Source: Bacillota bacterium | Lineage (GTDB): Bacteria; Bacillota; Bacilli; Paenibacillales; NBRC-103111 | DNA length: 64,000 nucleotides | NCBI GenBank assembly: GCA_023393235.1 | Contig: JAEWMH010000191.1 | Span: forward strand, 1 to 64,000 | Direction: 5' to 3' | In this document: one piece after another, positions 16,410 to 24,980 of the stretch | Position numbering within the stretch: the stretch's first letter is position 1 | Layout of the letters: each line of letters opens with the position of its first letter | Notes under the pieces: generated by a model | The model's database searches: none | Told to the model about the DNA's origin: nothing | What the model saw: the letters and a program-made list of their open reading frames with translations, nothing else | Made by a program: the position numbers and the translations under genes

Positions 16410-18086
16410 ATGTCACACCAACAAATGGCTGATTTGTTATTTCCGGATGTTACACAGGAACCGGCGGATCTATTTTCATTATATCCGGCAAGGGAACTGC
16501 CTCCGGAAGCAATGGTTACCCGTTTTGCACCAAGCCCGACTGGCGCATTGAATATCGGCGGACTTTACGCAACATTAATTTCCGAAAGACTGGCCCATCA
16601 AAGCAACGGTGTTTTTTATTTGAGGATTGAGGATACGGACAAAAAGCGCGAAATACCTGGAGGTGTAGAAAATATCCTTCAATCCTTGGTTTATTTTGGA
16701 GTCCAATGGGATGAAGGACCGTTCTTATCGGGAGAAGATGTTGGCAGCTACGGACCTTATAAACAAAGTTTACGTGATGGAATTTACCGTGTATTTCTGA
16801 AGCACTTGATCAGGGAAGGTTTGGCGTATCCCTGCTTCTGTAATGACGAGGATTTAAACCAGATCAGGCAATGCCAGCAGAATTTGAAGGTGACACCGGG
16901 TTATTATGGCGAGTGGGCTAAACACCGGAGCGTAACATTCCAACAAACGCAGGAAGAAATAGCTCTAGGCAGGCCTTTTGTAATCAGACTGAAATCTTCC
17001 GGCAGTCCCAATAAAAAAATCATTCATCATGACCTGGTGAAGGGCAGGATTGAGTTCCCTGAGAATGACCAGGACATTGTCATCATGAAAACAAATGGCC
17101 TGCCGACATACCATTTTGCCCACGCCATCGATGACCGGTTGATGGGAACGACCCACGTGATTAGAGCAGATGAATGGCTTTCTTCATTACCCATCCATAT
17201 TCAACTGTTTGATCTCCTTGGTTTTCCGTTACCGAAGTACGGGCATATCGCCCCCATCATGAAGCTGGAGGGAACCTCTAAGCGTAAATTCAGCAAGAGG
17301 AAGGATCTCGATGGAACGGCGGAGTATTACAAAGCCCAGGGTTATCCTGGTTTTGTTCTAGGAGAATATTTCATGAACCTGATCAATTCCGGATTCGAAG
17401 AGTGGAGAACGGAGAATCCGGAAAAAGTCTATCTTGAATACTTGATTTCCACAGATAAAATGAACTCCAGCGGCGCCTTGTTGGATACGGCCAAATTGAA
17501 TGATACCAGCAAGGAGGTCATCTCCAGGCTCACAAGCGAAGACGTATATGAATCTATATACAAGTGGTCTAAGGAGTTTGATGCTGAATTTTTCGAAACC
17601 CTTCAAAAAGACAAAGAATACACATTGAAGATTTTAAGTATAGGAAGAAATAGCACCAAACCTAGGAAAGATTATGCTAAATGGGCCGACATCAAACCCA
17701 TGATTGCTTACTTCTATGATGGGTGGTTTGAGGAGGATATATCAGGCGGTTATTTGCTTCCGGATTCCATACGTATGGAACAAGCGCAAACGGTTATCCA
17801 AAGATACAGCGAAATGTTCACATTGGAGTGCGATAAAGAGACTTGGTTCAATCAAATTCAAAGACTAGCTGCGGAGTTGGGTTACGCCAAGGATATGAAG
17901 CTATTTAAAGCTAACCCTGAACAATATAAAGGTCATGTGGGTGACATCGCCATGATAATCAGAGTTGTGATGACGAATAAAACCCAAACACCTGACCTGT
18001 ATGACGTCATGAAAGTGATGGGCAACCAACGGGTTTTGGACCGGATGCGGCGGTTTATGGCCCAAAAACAGCTTAAATTGATGTAA
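16410..18086 (+). CDS. gltX: Glutamate--tRNA ligase, long clostridial type
   Basis: The 558-residue product is a class I synthetase that charges tRNA with glutamate. It is longer than the usual 485-residue Bacillus enzyme and has the N-terminal extension (DLLFPDVTQEPADL) typical of the roughly 550-residue clostridial form. VTRFAPSPTGALNIGGLYA carries the HIGH-equivalent motif, but the first residue is Asn48, not His. KFSKR near residue 293 is the KMSKS-type loop. LRIEDTDKKREIPGG is conserved. ATG 16410 has GGGAGGAG 9 bases upstream; the frame is open to 16326, but that lies inside the T-box terminator. Control by tRNA charging is shown by the leader. A second standard gltX may exist elsewhere. 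Confidence 0.88.
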   Translation: MSHQQMADLLFPDVTQEPADLFSLYPARELPPEAMVTRFAPSPTGALNIGGLYATLISERLAHQSNGVFYLRIEDTDKKREIPGGVENILQSLVYFGVQWDEGPFLSGEDVGSYGPYKQSLRDGIYRVFLKHLIREGLAYPCFCNDEDLNQIRQCQQNLKVTPGYYGEWAKHRSVTFQQTQEEIALGRPFVIRLKSSGSPNKKIIHHDLVKGRIEFPENDQDIVIMKTNGLPTYHFAHAIDDRLMGTTHVIRADEWLSSLPIHIQLFDLLGFPLPKYGHIAPIMKLEGTSKRKFSKRKDLDGTAEYYKAQGYPGFVLGEYFMNLINSGFEEWRTENPEKVYLEYLISTDKMNSSGALLDTAKLNDTSKEVISRLTSEDVYESIYKWSKEFDAEFFETLQKDKEYTLKILSIGRNSTKPRKDYAKWADIKPMIAYFYDGWFEEDISGGYLLPDSIRMEQAQTVIQRYSEMFTLECDKETWFNQIQRLAAELGYAKDMKLFKANPEQYKGHVGDIAMIIRVVMTNKTQTPDLYDVMKVMGNQRVLDRMRRFMAQKQLKLM

Positions 18087-18159
18087 ATGAAACCAATTCT
18101 CAATTGTGGCGTATTAGTGAACATAGCATAACAGCGAACAAAAGGGATGAGATTATGGT

Positions 18160-18597
18160 ATGAAAAAACCGCCGATACTCTTATTGATCCTGTCCACGAT
18201 GTTGTTAGGGGCATGTTCGGTGATTGAAGGCGCCAATCAATCTGTGCAGTACGTGGAACAAACCCAGACCTACATGAATTCCTTGGCCGACTTTGCCGAA
18301 CAGGCGCCGCAGATGATGAAGGAGGCCGCTACCGATCCGGAAACCTTGCAGAAGCTGGAGGACCGCGTAATAAAGATGAAGGAGGATATTCTTCAGTTTA
18401 ATTCGGCCAACGCTCCGGCTATTGCCAAGGATTTGCACCAGCAGCTCACCGACAAAAACAAGCTGCTGTTGGACGAGGTGAATCAAGTTTTGGAGAATGG
18501 CCACCTTGCTCTGGATAAGCTTCAGAACTCCGAAATCGTTTACACCATCCAGGATGTAACCGGCTTAGTGAACCGTATTGAGAATTTAGGGCTGTAA
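18160..18597 (+). CDS. Small lipoprotein, DUF6376-like
   Basis: The 145-residue product has a lipoprotein signal (LLGAC, Cys19) and then an almost wholly helical, acidic region with coiled-coil character. It resembles the small Bacillus/Paenibacillus lipoproteins grouped as DUF6376. Role unknown; it would sit on the outer face of the membrane. A GGGATGAG element lies some 12 bases before the ATG. Confidence 0.7.
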   Translation: MKKPPILLLILSTMLLGACSVIEGANQSVQYVEQTQTYMNSLADFAEQAPQMMKEAATDPETLQKLEDRVIKMKEDILQFNSANAPAIAKDLHQQLTDKNKLLLDEVNQVLENGHLALDKLQNSEIVYTIQDVTGLVNRIENLGL

Positions 18598-18647
18598 AGC
18601 TCATCCATCTTAGTAGGGGCTGTGCGAAATAGCTAACTGGAAGTAGC

Positions 18648-18832
18648 TCTAACGAATCTGTGCAACGCTATTTGATCACCTCAGGGCATTTCAAGAATCT
18701 AACGAATCCTAGCCACGCTATTTGTCCGAATATGCGCCGAAATGCTTCCAAACGGGCGAATAGCGTGTTACAGATTCGTTAGATTTTTATTATGCCCGTT
18801 TTTGGCGAAATAGCGTGCCACAGGTTAGTTAG
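18648..18832. repeat. Four-unit palindromic repeat element, copy A
   Basis: Four units of about 27 bases lie at 18648-18674 and 18698-18724 (forward, starting TCTAACGAATC and ending CGCTATTTG) and 18757-18783 and 18806-18832 (inverted). Units start about 50 bases apart on each arm. The spacers are also partly complementary (GGGCA / TGCCC), so the whole element can fold into one long hairpin of 185 bases. A similar element occurs at 53689-53876. The rest of the gene-free stretch 18598-18977 holds only the promoter of the next gene. Confidence 0.8.
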
Positions 18833-18887
18833 CCGGATTTAGGGGGACCTTTTCCTGTGCCCTTAAGTTCCTCATTTTGTCACACGA

Positions 18888-18916
18888 TTGACAAAAATTC
18901 GCGATGTTGCTTTAAT
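18888..18916 (+). promoter_or_regulatory. Sigma-A promoter of the DHA2 efflux gene
   Basis: TTGACA (18888-18893), 17-base spacer, TTTAAT (18911-18916). Confidence 0.75.
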
Positions 18917-18977
18917 TAGATAGACCCTAGAGGTTGAACATACAAAGAGAGAGACAAGATACGGGAGGATGGGAATC

Positions 18978-20480
18978 GTGGAGGCTTCCATGAAGGCTGG
19001 AACAGCCGTGAAAGAAAGAGATACAGAACAAGAAGCACAGCAGTATAAAGTATTCCCGATTTTGTTCGCCATGCTGCTCAGCGGTTTTATCGGCCTGTTT
19101 GGAGAAACGGCATTAAACGTGGCATTAACTCCATTGATGGGCTTGCTCCAGGTTGGGCCCACCACCATTCAATGGTTAACCACCGGTTATCTGCTGGTGC
19201 TGGGCGTTCTAGTGCCGGTGTCGGGTTTGCTGCTGCAGTGGTTTACGACCAGACAGCTGTTTACAGCGTCGCTGATTTTCTCTATTGCCGGCACTTTGGT
19301 GGCGGCGGTTGCGCCCAGCTTCGAAATCCTGCTGGTAGCCAGAGTATTGCAGGCCGTGGGTACTGCCTTGCTGCTGCCGCTGATGTTTAATACAATCCTC
19401 GTGATTTTCCCTGTTGAAAAACGCGGCGCCGCCATGGGGCTGATTGGCCTCGTGATTATGTTTGCTCCCGCAAGCGGACCCAGCATTGCAGGGCTTATTC
19501 TGGCCAATTTCAGCTGGCATTGGATTTTCTGGATCTCGCTGCCGTTTTTTCTGATTTCCTTGGTCAGCGGATTAATGTTCCTTCCGAATATTTCTAAGCT
19601 GACGAAGCCTAAGATTGATGTGTTGTCCATTGTTTTATCCACCTTGGGCTTCGGCGGTATCGTATACGGCTTCAGCAGTGCGGGCGGCCATGGGGAAAGC
19701 GGGGGCGGCTGGTCAAGTCCAGTTGTCATCGCTACGTTGGTTGTAGGCGCAGTATCCTTATTGCTGTTCAGCATCAGACAGCTGCGGATGAAAGAGGCGA
19801 TGATGGATCTGCGTGCCTTCCGGTACCCCATGTTCACCATTGGACTGATCCTTATCTTCATCGCGATGATGATGCTGCTGTCCTCCATGCTGATTCTCCC
19901 CATGTACATGCAGCAAGGGATGGCCGTCAGCGCCTTGACAGCAGGGCTGGTATTGCTGCCCGGAAGCTTGCTCAACGGATTCCTGTCTCCGGTGATGGGA
20001 CGCCTGTTTGACAAATTTGGACCCAAATGGCTTGTGATCATAGGACTGGTTATCGTCGCGGCAGCTCTCTATATGTATACAGGTATCAATCCGGGGACAT
20101 CCTTGGGAATGATTATTACCCTGCATATTATCATGATGATCGGTATCTCCATGATTATGATGCCGGCCCAAACCAATGGCCTGAACCAGCTGCCACCGGA
20201 ATATTATCCGCATGGTACGGCGATTATGAATACCCTGCAGCAGGTATCCGGCGCCATCGGTACGGCAGTAGCCGTCAGCATCCTGGCCGCAGGACAATCC
20301 AGCTATCTGAAGGGTGTGACCAACCCGGATAGCCCGGAGCAAAAGCTGGCAGGTTTCACCTCTGGCGTACAGAATGCATTTATGTTTGCTATGGTGTTGT
20401 GCCTGCTTGGCCTTGCGATCTCCTTCTTCGTGAAGCGGGTGAAGGTGGGCAAACATGCGACAAAGCACGTGGGGCATTAA
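18978..20480 (+). CDS. DHA2-family multidrug efflux transporter (MFS, 14 segments)
   Basis: The 500-residue product has about 14 membrane segments. The antiporter motif C region ASGPSIAGLI and the WLTTGYLLVLGVLVPVSGLL stretch place it in the EmrB/QacA (DHA2) branch of proton-driven drug exporters. GTG 18978 is chosen because GGGAGG lies 9 bases before it; ATG 18969 directly abuts that site. No regulator gene adjoins it, so control may be in trans. A hairpin terminator follows. Confidence 0.9.
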   Translation: MEASMKAGTAVKERDTEQEAQQYKVFPILFAMLLSGFIGLFGETALNVALTPLMGLLQVGPTTIQWLTTGYLLVLGVLVPVSGLLLQWFTTRQLFTASLIFSIAGTLVAAVAPSFEILLVARVLQAVGTALLLPLMFNTILVIFPVEKRGAAMGLIGLVIMFAPASGPSIAGLILANFSWHWIFWISLPFFLISLVSGLMFLPNISKLTKPKIDVLSIVLSTLGFGGIVYGFSSAGGHGESGGGWSSPVVIATLVVGAVSLLLFSIRQLRMKEAMMDLRAFRYPMFTIGLILIFIAMMMLLSSMLILPMYMQQGMAVSALTAGLVLLPGSLLNGFLSPVMGRLFDKFGPKWLVIIGLVIVAAALYMYTGINPGTSLGMIITLHIIMMIGISMIMMPAQTNGLNQLPPEYYPHGTAIMNTLQQVSGAIGTAVAVSILAAGQSSYLKGVTNPDSPEQKLAGFTSGVQNAFMFAMVLCLLGLAISFFVKRVKVGKHATKHVGH

Positions 20481-20503
20481 AAGCCCAGACGATTTGTGAT
20501 TAC

Positions 20504-20547
20504 CAGCCGTGGATGGAACTGCATAGGCAGCCATCCGCGGCTTTTTC
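20504..20547 (+). terminator. Terminator of the DHA2 gene
   Basis: AGCCGTGGATGG pairs with CCATCCGCGGCT (one mismatch), followed by TTTTTC. Confidence 0.85.
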
Positions 20548-20592
20548 TTATACCAGTTTTAATATTCCATAAATAAAACTGAAACACTTTAT

Positions 20593-20970
20593 TTACTTAT
20601 TTAAATAACTTTTTTTTGAATACAGATACGTAAGTGTCGGCAAGAAAAATATAAAAGAACTTAGATATGCTGGTTGTGAACTATAATAATATAAGCGAAT
20701 TGAGAATACGCCCAGATATACAAAATAAATGAGGATAATATATAAGCTCCAAATTTTCATCTTTTGTAAGAAGAAAGTTATCGTTATGAGAATGATCGTT
20801 ACCATACCCACGACTATTTTTTCAGGTACCCATGACAAACCGTGTAACCGTGCAATATCAATTTGGAAGTATATATTTTTAGAAGGAAGTAGCAATACAG
20901 CAAGAAATAAAATGATATATAAATACAATAAAACCAGAATAAGGTTTATTCCGAACGGCCTATTATTCAT
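20593..20970 (-). CDS. Small membrane protein, four segments, unknown
   Basis: The 125-residue product is very hydrophobic with four predicted membrane segments and a short Lys-rich tail. I do not recognise the family. AAGGAG lies 8 bases before the ATG, which supports expression. Base composition is much more AT-rich than all neighbours, and the flanking gap to 21488 shares this, which suggests transfer from another genome. Confidence 0.6.
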   Translation of the reverse strand: MNNRPFGINLILVLLYLYIILFLAVLLLPSKNIYFQIDIARLHGLSWVPEKIVVGMVTIILITITFFLQKMKIWSLYIILIYFVYLGVFSIRLYYYSSQPAYLSSFIFFLPTLTYLYSKKSYLNK

Positions 20971-21144
20971 TATTAATGACTCCTTATTTTCGCTTTTAGA
21001 AGAACCCCCATCAATACTGGAAATGAAGAGACAATATATTGTGGATATCTAGACCGTGGAGGCATCTGAAATGTTTTGAATATCTTTGGTATTTCATTTG
21101 TTATCATTCATTTGGCCAAAGTATATGATGATGTATTCCGTTAA

Positions 21145-21185
21145 GCAGAAGGTAGGTTTTCTGACAACCTCTGTGGAAGTAGTAC
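21145..21185 (+). pseudogene. Relic of a LamG-like repeat related to the downstream gene
   Basis: The stretch matches the 3' end of the next gene (about 24497-24535): both contain GACAACCTCTGTGGA exactly, within a roughly 41-base similar segment. It has no open frame of its own. It looks like the eroded end of a duplicated copy. The rest of the gene-free stretch 20971-21488 is AT-rich and shows nothing else except the cre-like site; a short open frame at 21208-21417 has no coding signs. Confidence 0.5.
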
Positions 21186-21452
21186 GGTCTGCTTCGCCCA
21201 CAGGAGTATGGCTTTGACTCTGGGGTTATGGGTTTCGTTTCGTTTTCCACTCTATTATAACTTGTTTTTCTCCTTCTGTGTTTCAGCCTATATTGATTTC
21301 GTGCCCGTTGTTGCTTACCGCAGCTTTTTCTTATTCCCAGGAATTAGAATAGTGGAAAAGTTTCCCTGGAAAGTGGGCTTACCGCACTCCTTTCTTCGAC
21401 GACAAGTTGTATTCTGATTACAGAATGTACCAAATGAAGGAGGTGACATTTT

Positions 21453-21466
21453 AGATAACGCTTACA
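21453..21466. promoter_or_regulatory. cre-like catabolite repression site
   Basis: AGATAACGCTTACA reads TGTAAGCGTTATCT on the other strand, which fits the CcpA operator consensus TGWAARCGYTWNCW at every position. It lies 13 bases before the ribosome binding site of the GH28-like gene, where bound CcpA would block transcription when preferred sugars are present. Confidence 0.65.
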
Positions 21467-21488
21467 ATTAGATTTATAGGAGGTATTT

Positions 21489-24400
21489 ATGTTAAAGCGC
21501 TTCTACAGCCTTCTCATCGTCCTAGCTCTAGTACTTACAGCTTTTGTCCCGTCTATATCCGCAGCGAATGAAACGTTTGACCCATTCATCACCACTTCCG
21601 CAGATGCCGAAGCTCCACTTCAGAATATGGAAGCTTCCGATACTCCACTAGAAGCAGCGGCGGCAGTGCCTACCGTGCTGCAGAACTATCCCATGCCCTC
21701 GATTTACACCGCCTCCAGCGTATTTTCCTTACAGGTTAACGGCAGCAATGTGCCGGTAATCAGCTACGTGGGGGATTATGACTATGCGCAATTTTCTTTT
21801 TCCGGAAGCATCAATCTTGAGGTTACGGCAAGTGAAAACATCTCTTCTTTTTCCATCAGCCCCATGTCCAAGAACATCAAAGGGACCGTCAGCGGCAAAA
21901 AGCTGAGCTTTACCTTGACCTCCTCCACCTATGTCATCGTTAAAATTAACAATCTCAAGAAAATCGTCATTGCCGCGGATCCGTTGGAAACGGATATTCC
22001 CGCTTCCTCGGGCCCGGGCATCTACAATGTAACCAGCTCTCCCTATAATGCAAACAGCACAGGAAACGCGATGGCTACTGCTGCCATCCAGAAGGCCATT
22101 GACGATGCCAATCAGGCAGGCGGAGGCACAGTATTCATTCCGGCCGGCGTCTATAAATGCGCCAATCTTACGTTAAAAAGTAATGTAACCTTCTACTTGG
22201 CGGGAGGCGCCGTTATTGTCGGCACCGGCAGGGGTGAGGACTACCGGAATGACTTCCGGAAGGATTCCCGCAATGCGGATGGCACCTATTTTATCCGGAC
22301 CGCTGTGGACTCCAGCAATATTACGGTACGGGGACGCGGAACCATTGACGGCAAAGGGATCGAAATGCGGGAGCGTAAAATGACGGCTCCGCCGGCAACC
22401 CATAAGCAGGGGGAAGGGTTCCTGAATAATCTGCTGGTTCCGATTCAAACCAGCAATTTTACCTTTGACGGTTTAATCCTGCGGGACGCCGGGTTCTGGA
22501 TGTTCATGGTGGTTCGTTCCGATAACGTGACAATAACCAATTATAAGGGCTTCCAGGATTTGTACAAAATCGAGAATGACGCCCTGGACATTAACGAAAG
22601 CCAGAACGTATTAGTCAAGCATGCCATTGCCATATCGGATGACGACACCTATTCCACCAAAACCTGGCCCCAAAAAGGCATGTCCAAGGATTGGCCGGGC
22701 GCCATTGAGCATTTGGAAAATGTGGTGTTTGAGGATTGTCTGGCCTGGACCCGGTGCGTAGCCTTCAAGATTGGCATGGGCATCTGCACGCCGCAGATCG
22801 GCGTCACGGTCCGGAATTCGTATGTGTTTCAGAGCGCCCGGGCGCTGCTGGTGGATCATGGGTATACCAGCAACACTCTCCCAGAAGAGGGGTGGGCTAG
22901 GTCGATCACTTTTGAGAATATTGATATTGAACGGGTCGGCATTAATCAATTCGGGAATTATTGGCTGGGTGTGTCCACCAGCACCTCCGGCAATGTAAGC
23001 AGTGTGCTGGTCAGAAATGTCAATGTCAGGGAAACGGGAAGCCAGAAATCCAGGCTTTCGGGGAATGTCACCAAGGGTGGGATGATCGACGGAGTCACGT
23101 TCACGGATGTGTATGTTGGAGGCAAACTCGCCACAAGCGTGGATGACCTGAATATTAACATCGCCAACGAGAATGTGAAAAATGTGATGATTGCCAACTC
23201 CAAACCTCCCTTGTTTTCCGACGATTTCGAAGACGGAAATGCCAACGGATGGTCGGCCGCCGGCGGCACCTGGAATGTGGTTACGGATGACACAAAGGTG
23301 TTAACCCAGAAGGCTCTGACGACAGCGCTTATTACGGCAGGCAGCGCATGGACGGATTATGCCTTTGAAGCCAAGGTTCAGGTGCCTTACACTAACGCCA
23401 ATGTGGGTATTGCCTTCCGGGTGAAGGATGCCAATAACTACTATATGTACCGCATCAATTCAACGACCAAAACTCTGGAGCTGTACAAAAGCATCAATGG
23501 AACCTTGACCATGGTGTCCAGCACCGATTTTACAGTTGTTCCGAAGCAGTGGTATACCCTTAAGGCGGTTGTAGAAGGGAATACAATCAAAGCCTATGTG
23601 GACGGAGCCCTGAAAACCGATTGGACCAATCCGGTTACCGAATTGACAGCAGGGAAGGTGGGCTTCCGGACAACCTCTGTGGACGTTCTATATGATGATG
23701 CTGTTGTGAGAGCCATTAACCATGCGCCAACAAACGTCGTTTTATCCAATAACCGCGTACCCGAAAACACCACGGCAGGAGGGATGGTAGGCATATTCTC
23801 CAGCACTGATCCGGACACAGGCGAAAGCTTTGTCTATACGCTGGTGGCAGGTAACGGGGACAACGACAACAGCAGCTTTATTATATCTGAGGGATCTCTG
23901 ATCCTGGGGATTAAGCCGGATTACGAGGCAAAAAACAGCTACAGCATCCGGGTGAGAAGCCTGGATTCCGGCGGACTCCCTATTGAGAAAAGCTTCACAG
24001 TCCAAATTACGGATGTAAATGAGCCTGTACCCAATCCCGGCTTTACGGTTAGCTTGTTCAGCGACAATTTCGAGGATGGCAATACAACAGGATGGACTCC
24101 CTCCGGAGGAACATGGAGCGTGGAAACGGATGGCAGCAAGGTGCTGGCCCAGAAGGCATCGGCAGCCGCTCTGATTACCGCGGGCAGCGTATGGACGGAT
24201 TATGTGTTCGAAGCCAAGGTGAAGCTTCCTATTTCCAATGCGAATGCCGGGATTGTCTTCCGGGTCAAGGATGCCAACAATTATTATATGTACCGCATCA
24301 ATTCCTCCGCCAATACATTGGAGCTGTTCAAATGTGTGGATGGAACCTTGACCAGTGTATCCAGCACACCCTTTACAGCCACTTCGAAACAATGGTATTC

Positions 24401-24563
24401 CATTAAAGCCGCTGTACAAGGAAATAACATCAAGGCCTATGTGGATGGAGCGCTGAAAATGGAATGGACCAATCCGGTTACGGAATTAACAACAGGGAAG
24501 GTCGGGTTACGGACAACCTCTGTGGATGTAGTGTATGATGATGCTTTGGTAGGAGGCAAATAA
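21489..24563 (+). CDS. Secreted GH28-like beta-helix protein with two LamG-like domains and a cadherin-like domain
   Basis: The 1024-residue product has a signal peptide (cleavage near SISA, residue 24), a right-handed beta-helix of polygalacturonase/pectate-lyase type from about 190 to 565 (entry motif AIQKAIDDANQAGGGTVFIP, later ENDALDINESQ and AISDDDTYST in the place of GH28 catalytic Asp motifs), a LamG/concanavalin-like domain at about 573-740 (FSDDFEDGNANGW), a cadherin-like domain at about 743-845 (HAPTNVVLSNN ... DVNEP), and a second LamG-like domain from 850 to the end. The two LamG-like domains are close duplicates. It probably cuts and binds a plant polysaccharide outside the cell; the exact linkage is unknown. 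AGGAGG lies 6 bases before the ATG. Confidence 0.82.
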   Translation: MLKRFYSLLIVLALVLTAFVPSISAANETFDPFITTSADAEAPLQNMEASDTPLEAAAAVPTVLQNYPMPSIYTASSVFSLQVNGSNVPVISYVGDYDYAQFSFSGSINLEVTASENISSFSISPMSKNIKGTVSGKKLSFTLTSSTYVIVKINNLKKIVIAADPLETDIPASSGPGIYNVTSSPYNANSTGNAMATAAIQKAIDDANQAGGGTVFIPAGVYKCANLTLKSNVTFYLAGGAVIVGTGRGEDYRNDFRKDSRNADGTYFIRTAVDSSNITVRGRGTIDGKGIEMRERKMTAPPATHKQGEGFLNNLLVPIQTSNFTFDGLILRDAGFWMFMVVRSDNVTITNYKGFQDLYKIENDALDINESQNVLVKHAIAISDDDTYSTKTWPQKGMSKDWPGAIEHLENVVFEDCLAWTRCVAFKIGMGICTPQIGVTVRNSYVFQSARALLVDHGYTSNTLPEEGWARSITFENIDIERVGINQFGNYWLGVSTSTSGNVSSVLVRNVNVRETGSQKSRLSGNVTKGGMIDGVTFTDVYVGGKLATSVDDLNINIANENVKNVMIANSKPPLFSDDFEDGNANGWSAAGGTWNVVTDDTKVLTQKALTTALITAGSAWTDYAFEAKVQVPYTNANVGIAFRVKDANNYYMYRINSTTKTLELYKSINGTLTMVSSTDFTVVPKQWYTLKAVVEGNTIKAYVDGALKTDWTNPVTELTAGKVGFRTTSVDVLYDDAVVRAINHAPTNVVLSNNRVPENTTAGGMVGIFSSTDPDTGESFVYTLVAGNGDNDNSSFIISEGSLILGIKPDYEAKNSYSIRVRSLDSGGLPIEKSFTVQITDVNEPVPNPGFTVSLFSDNFEDGNTTGWTPSGGTWSVETDGSKVLAQKASAAALITAGSVWTDYVFEAKVKLPISNANAGIVFRVKDANNYYMYRINSSANTLELFKCVDGTLTSVSSTPFTATSKQWYSIKAAVQGNNIKAYVDGALKMEWTNPVTELTTGKVGLRTTSVDVVYDDALVGGK

Positions 24564-24576
24564 TCCGAATAAACCG

Positions 24577-24617
24577 CAAGGGACCTGCCTGGAAGGATAA
24601 GGCGGGTCCCTTCTTTA
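24577..24617. terminator. Terminator between convergent genes
   Basis: AAGGGACCTGCC (24578-24589) pairs with GGCGGGTCCCTT (24601-24612), followed by CTTT. Confidence 0.8.
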
Positions 24618-24628
24618 TGGTGTCCGTT

Positions 24629-24796
24629 TCAGTTCTGCATACCGCCTGACTTTTGCTTGTGGGTATTCCCACTGGGGGTATAGGCAATCAGCACAATGTT
24701 TTGATGAGCCTTGCTGCTGAGCTCGGTTTCAAAGCTTTTCAGAGCGGCGACAGCGGTGTCGTCCAGCTCGGCAGGGCTAAAATCCCGGTAATTCAC
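24629..24796 (-). CDS. Conserved small protein, 55 residues
   Basis: The product begins MNYRDFSPAELDDTAV and has a central ELSSKAHQNIVLIAY segment, a form seen in small conserved hypothetical proteins of Bacillales; no function is known. GTG 24796 is chosen because GGAGG lies exactly 7 bases upstream; ATG 24802 would leave only one base, and the longer frame from TTG 24853 lacks any ribosome binding site. Confidence 0.6.
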   Translation of the reverse strand: MNYRDFSPAELDDTAVAALKSFETELSSKAHQNIVLIAYTPSGNTHKQKSGGMQN

Positions 24797-24980
24797 GTCC
24801 ATGCCTCCGTCTCGTATATAGTAATCCTTCGGCTTCAGTATAACCAATGGCAAACAAAGGAATTCGCCTCGGCAGCGGAGGTTTGTACATTTTGGAGAAA
24901 ATATAGTAAATCAGCCGTTCCTCTTCATCGGGAGAACAATAGAATAGAAGAACCAGACTGTATGAATGAGGGTGATGGCA

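Noticed and set aside
21208..21417. A 69-codon open frame in the AT-rich patch
   Set aside because: No ribosome binding site and a composition without protein-like features; it lies next to degenerate sequence.
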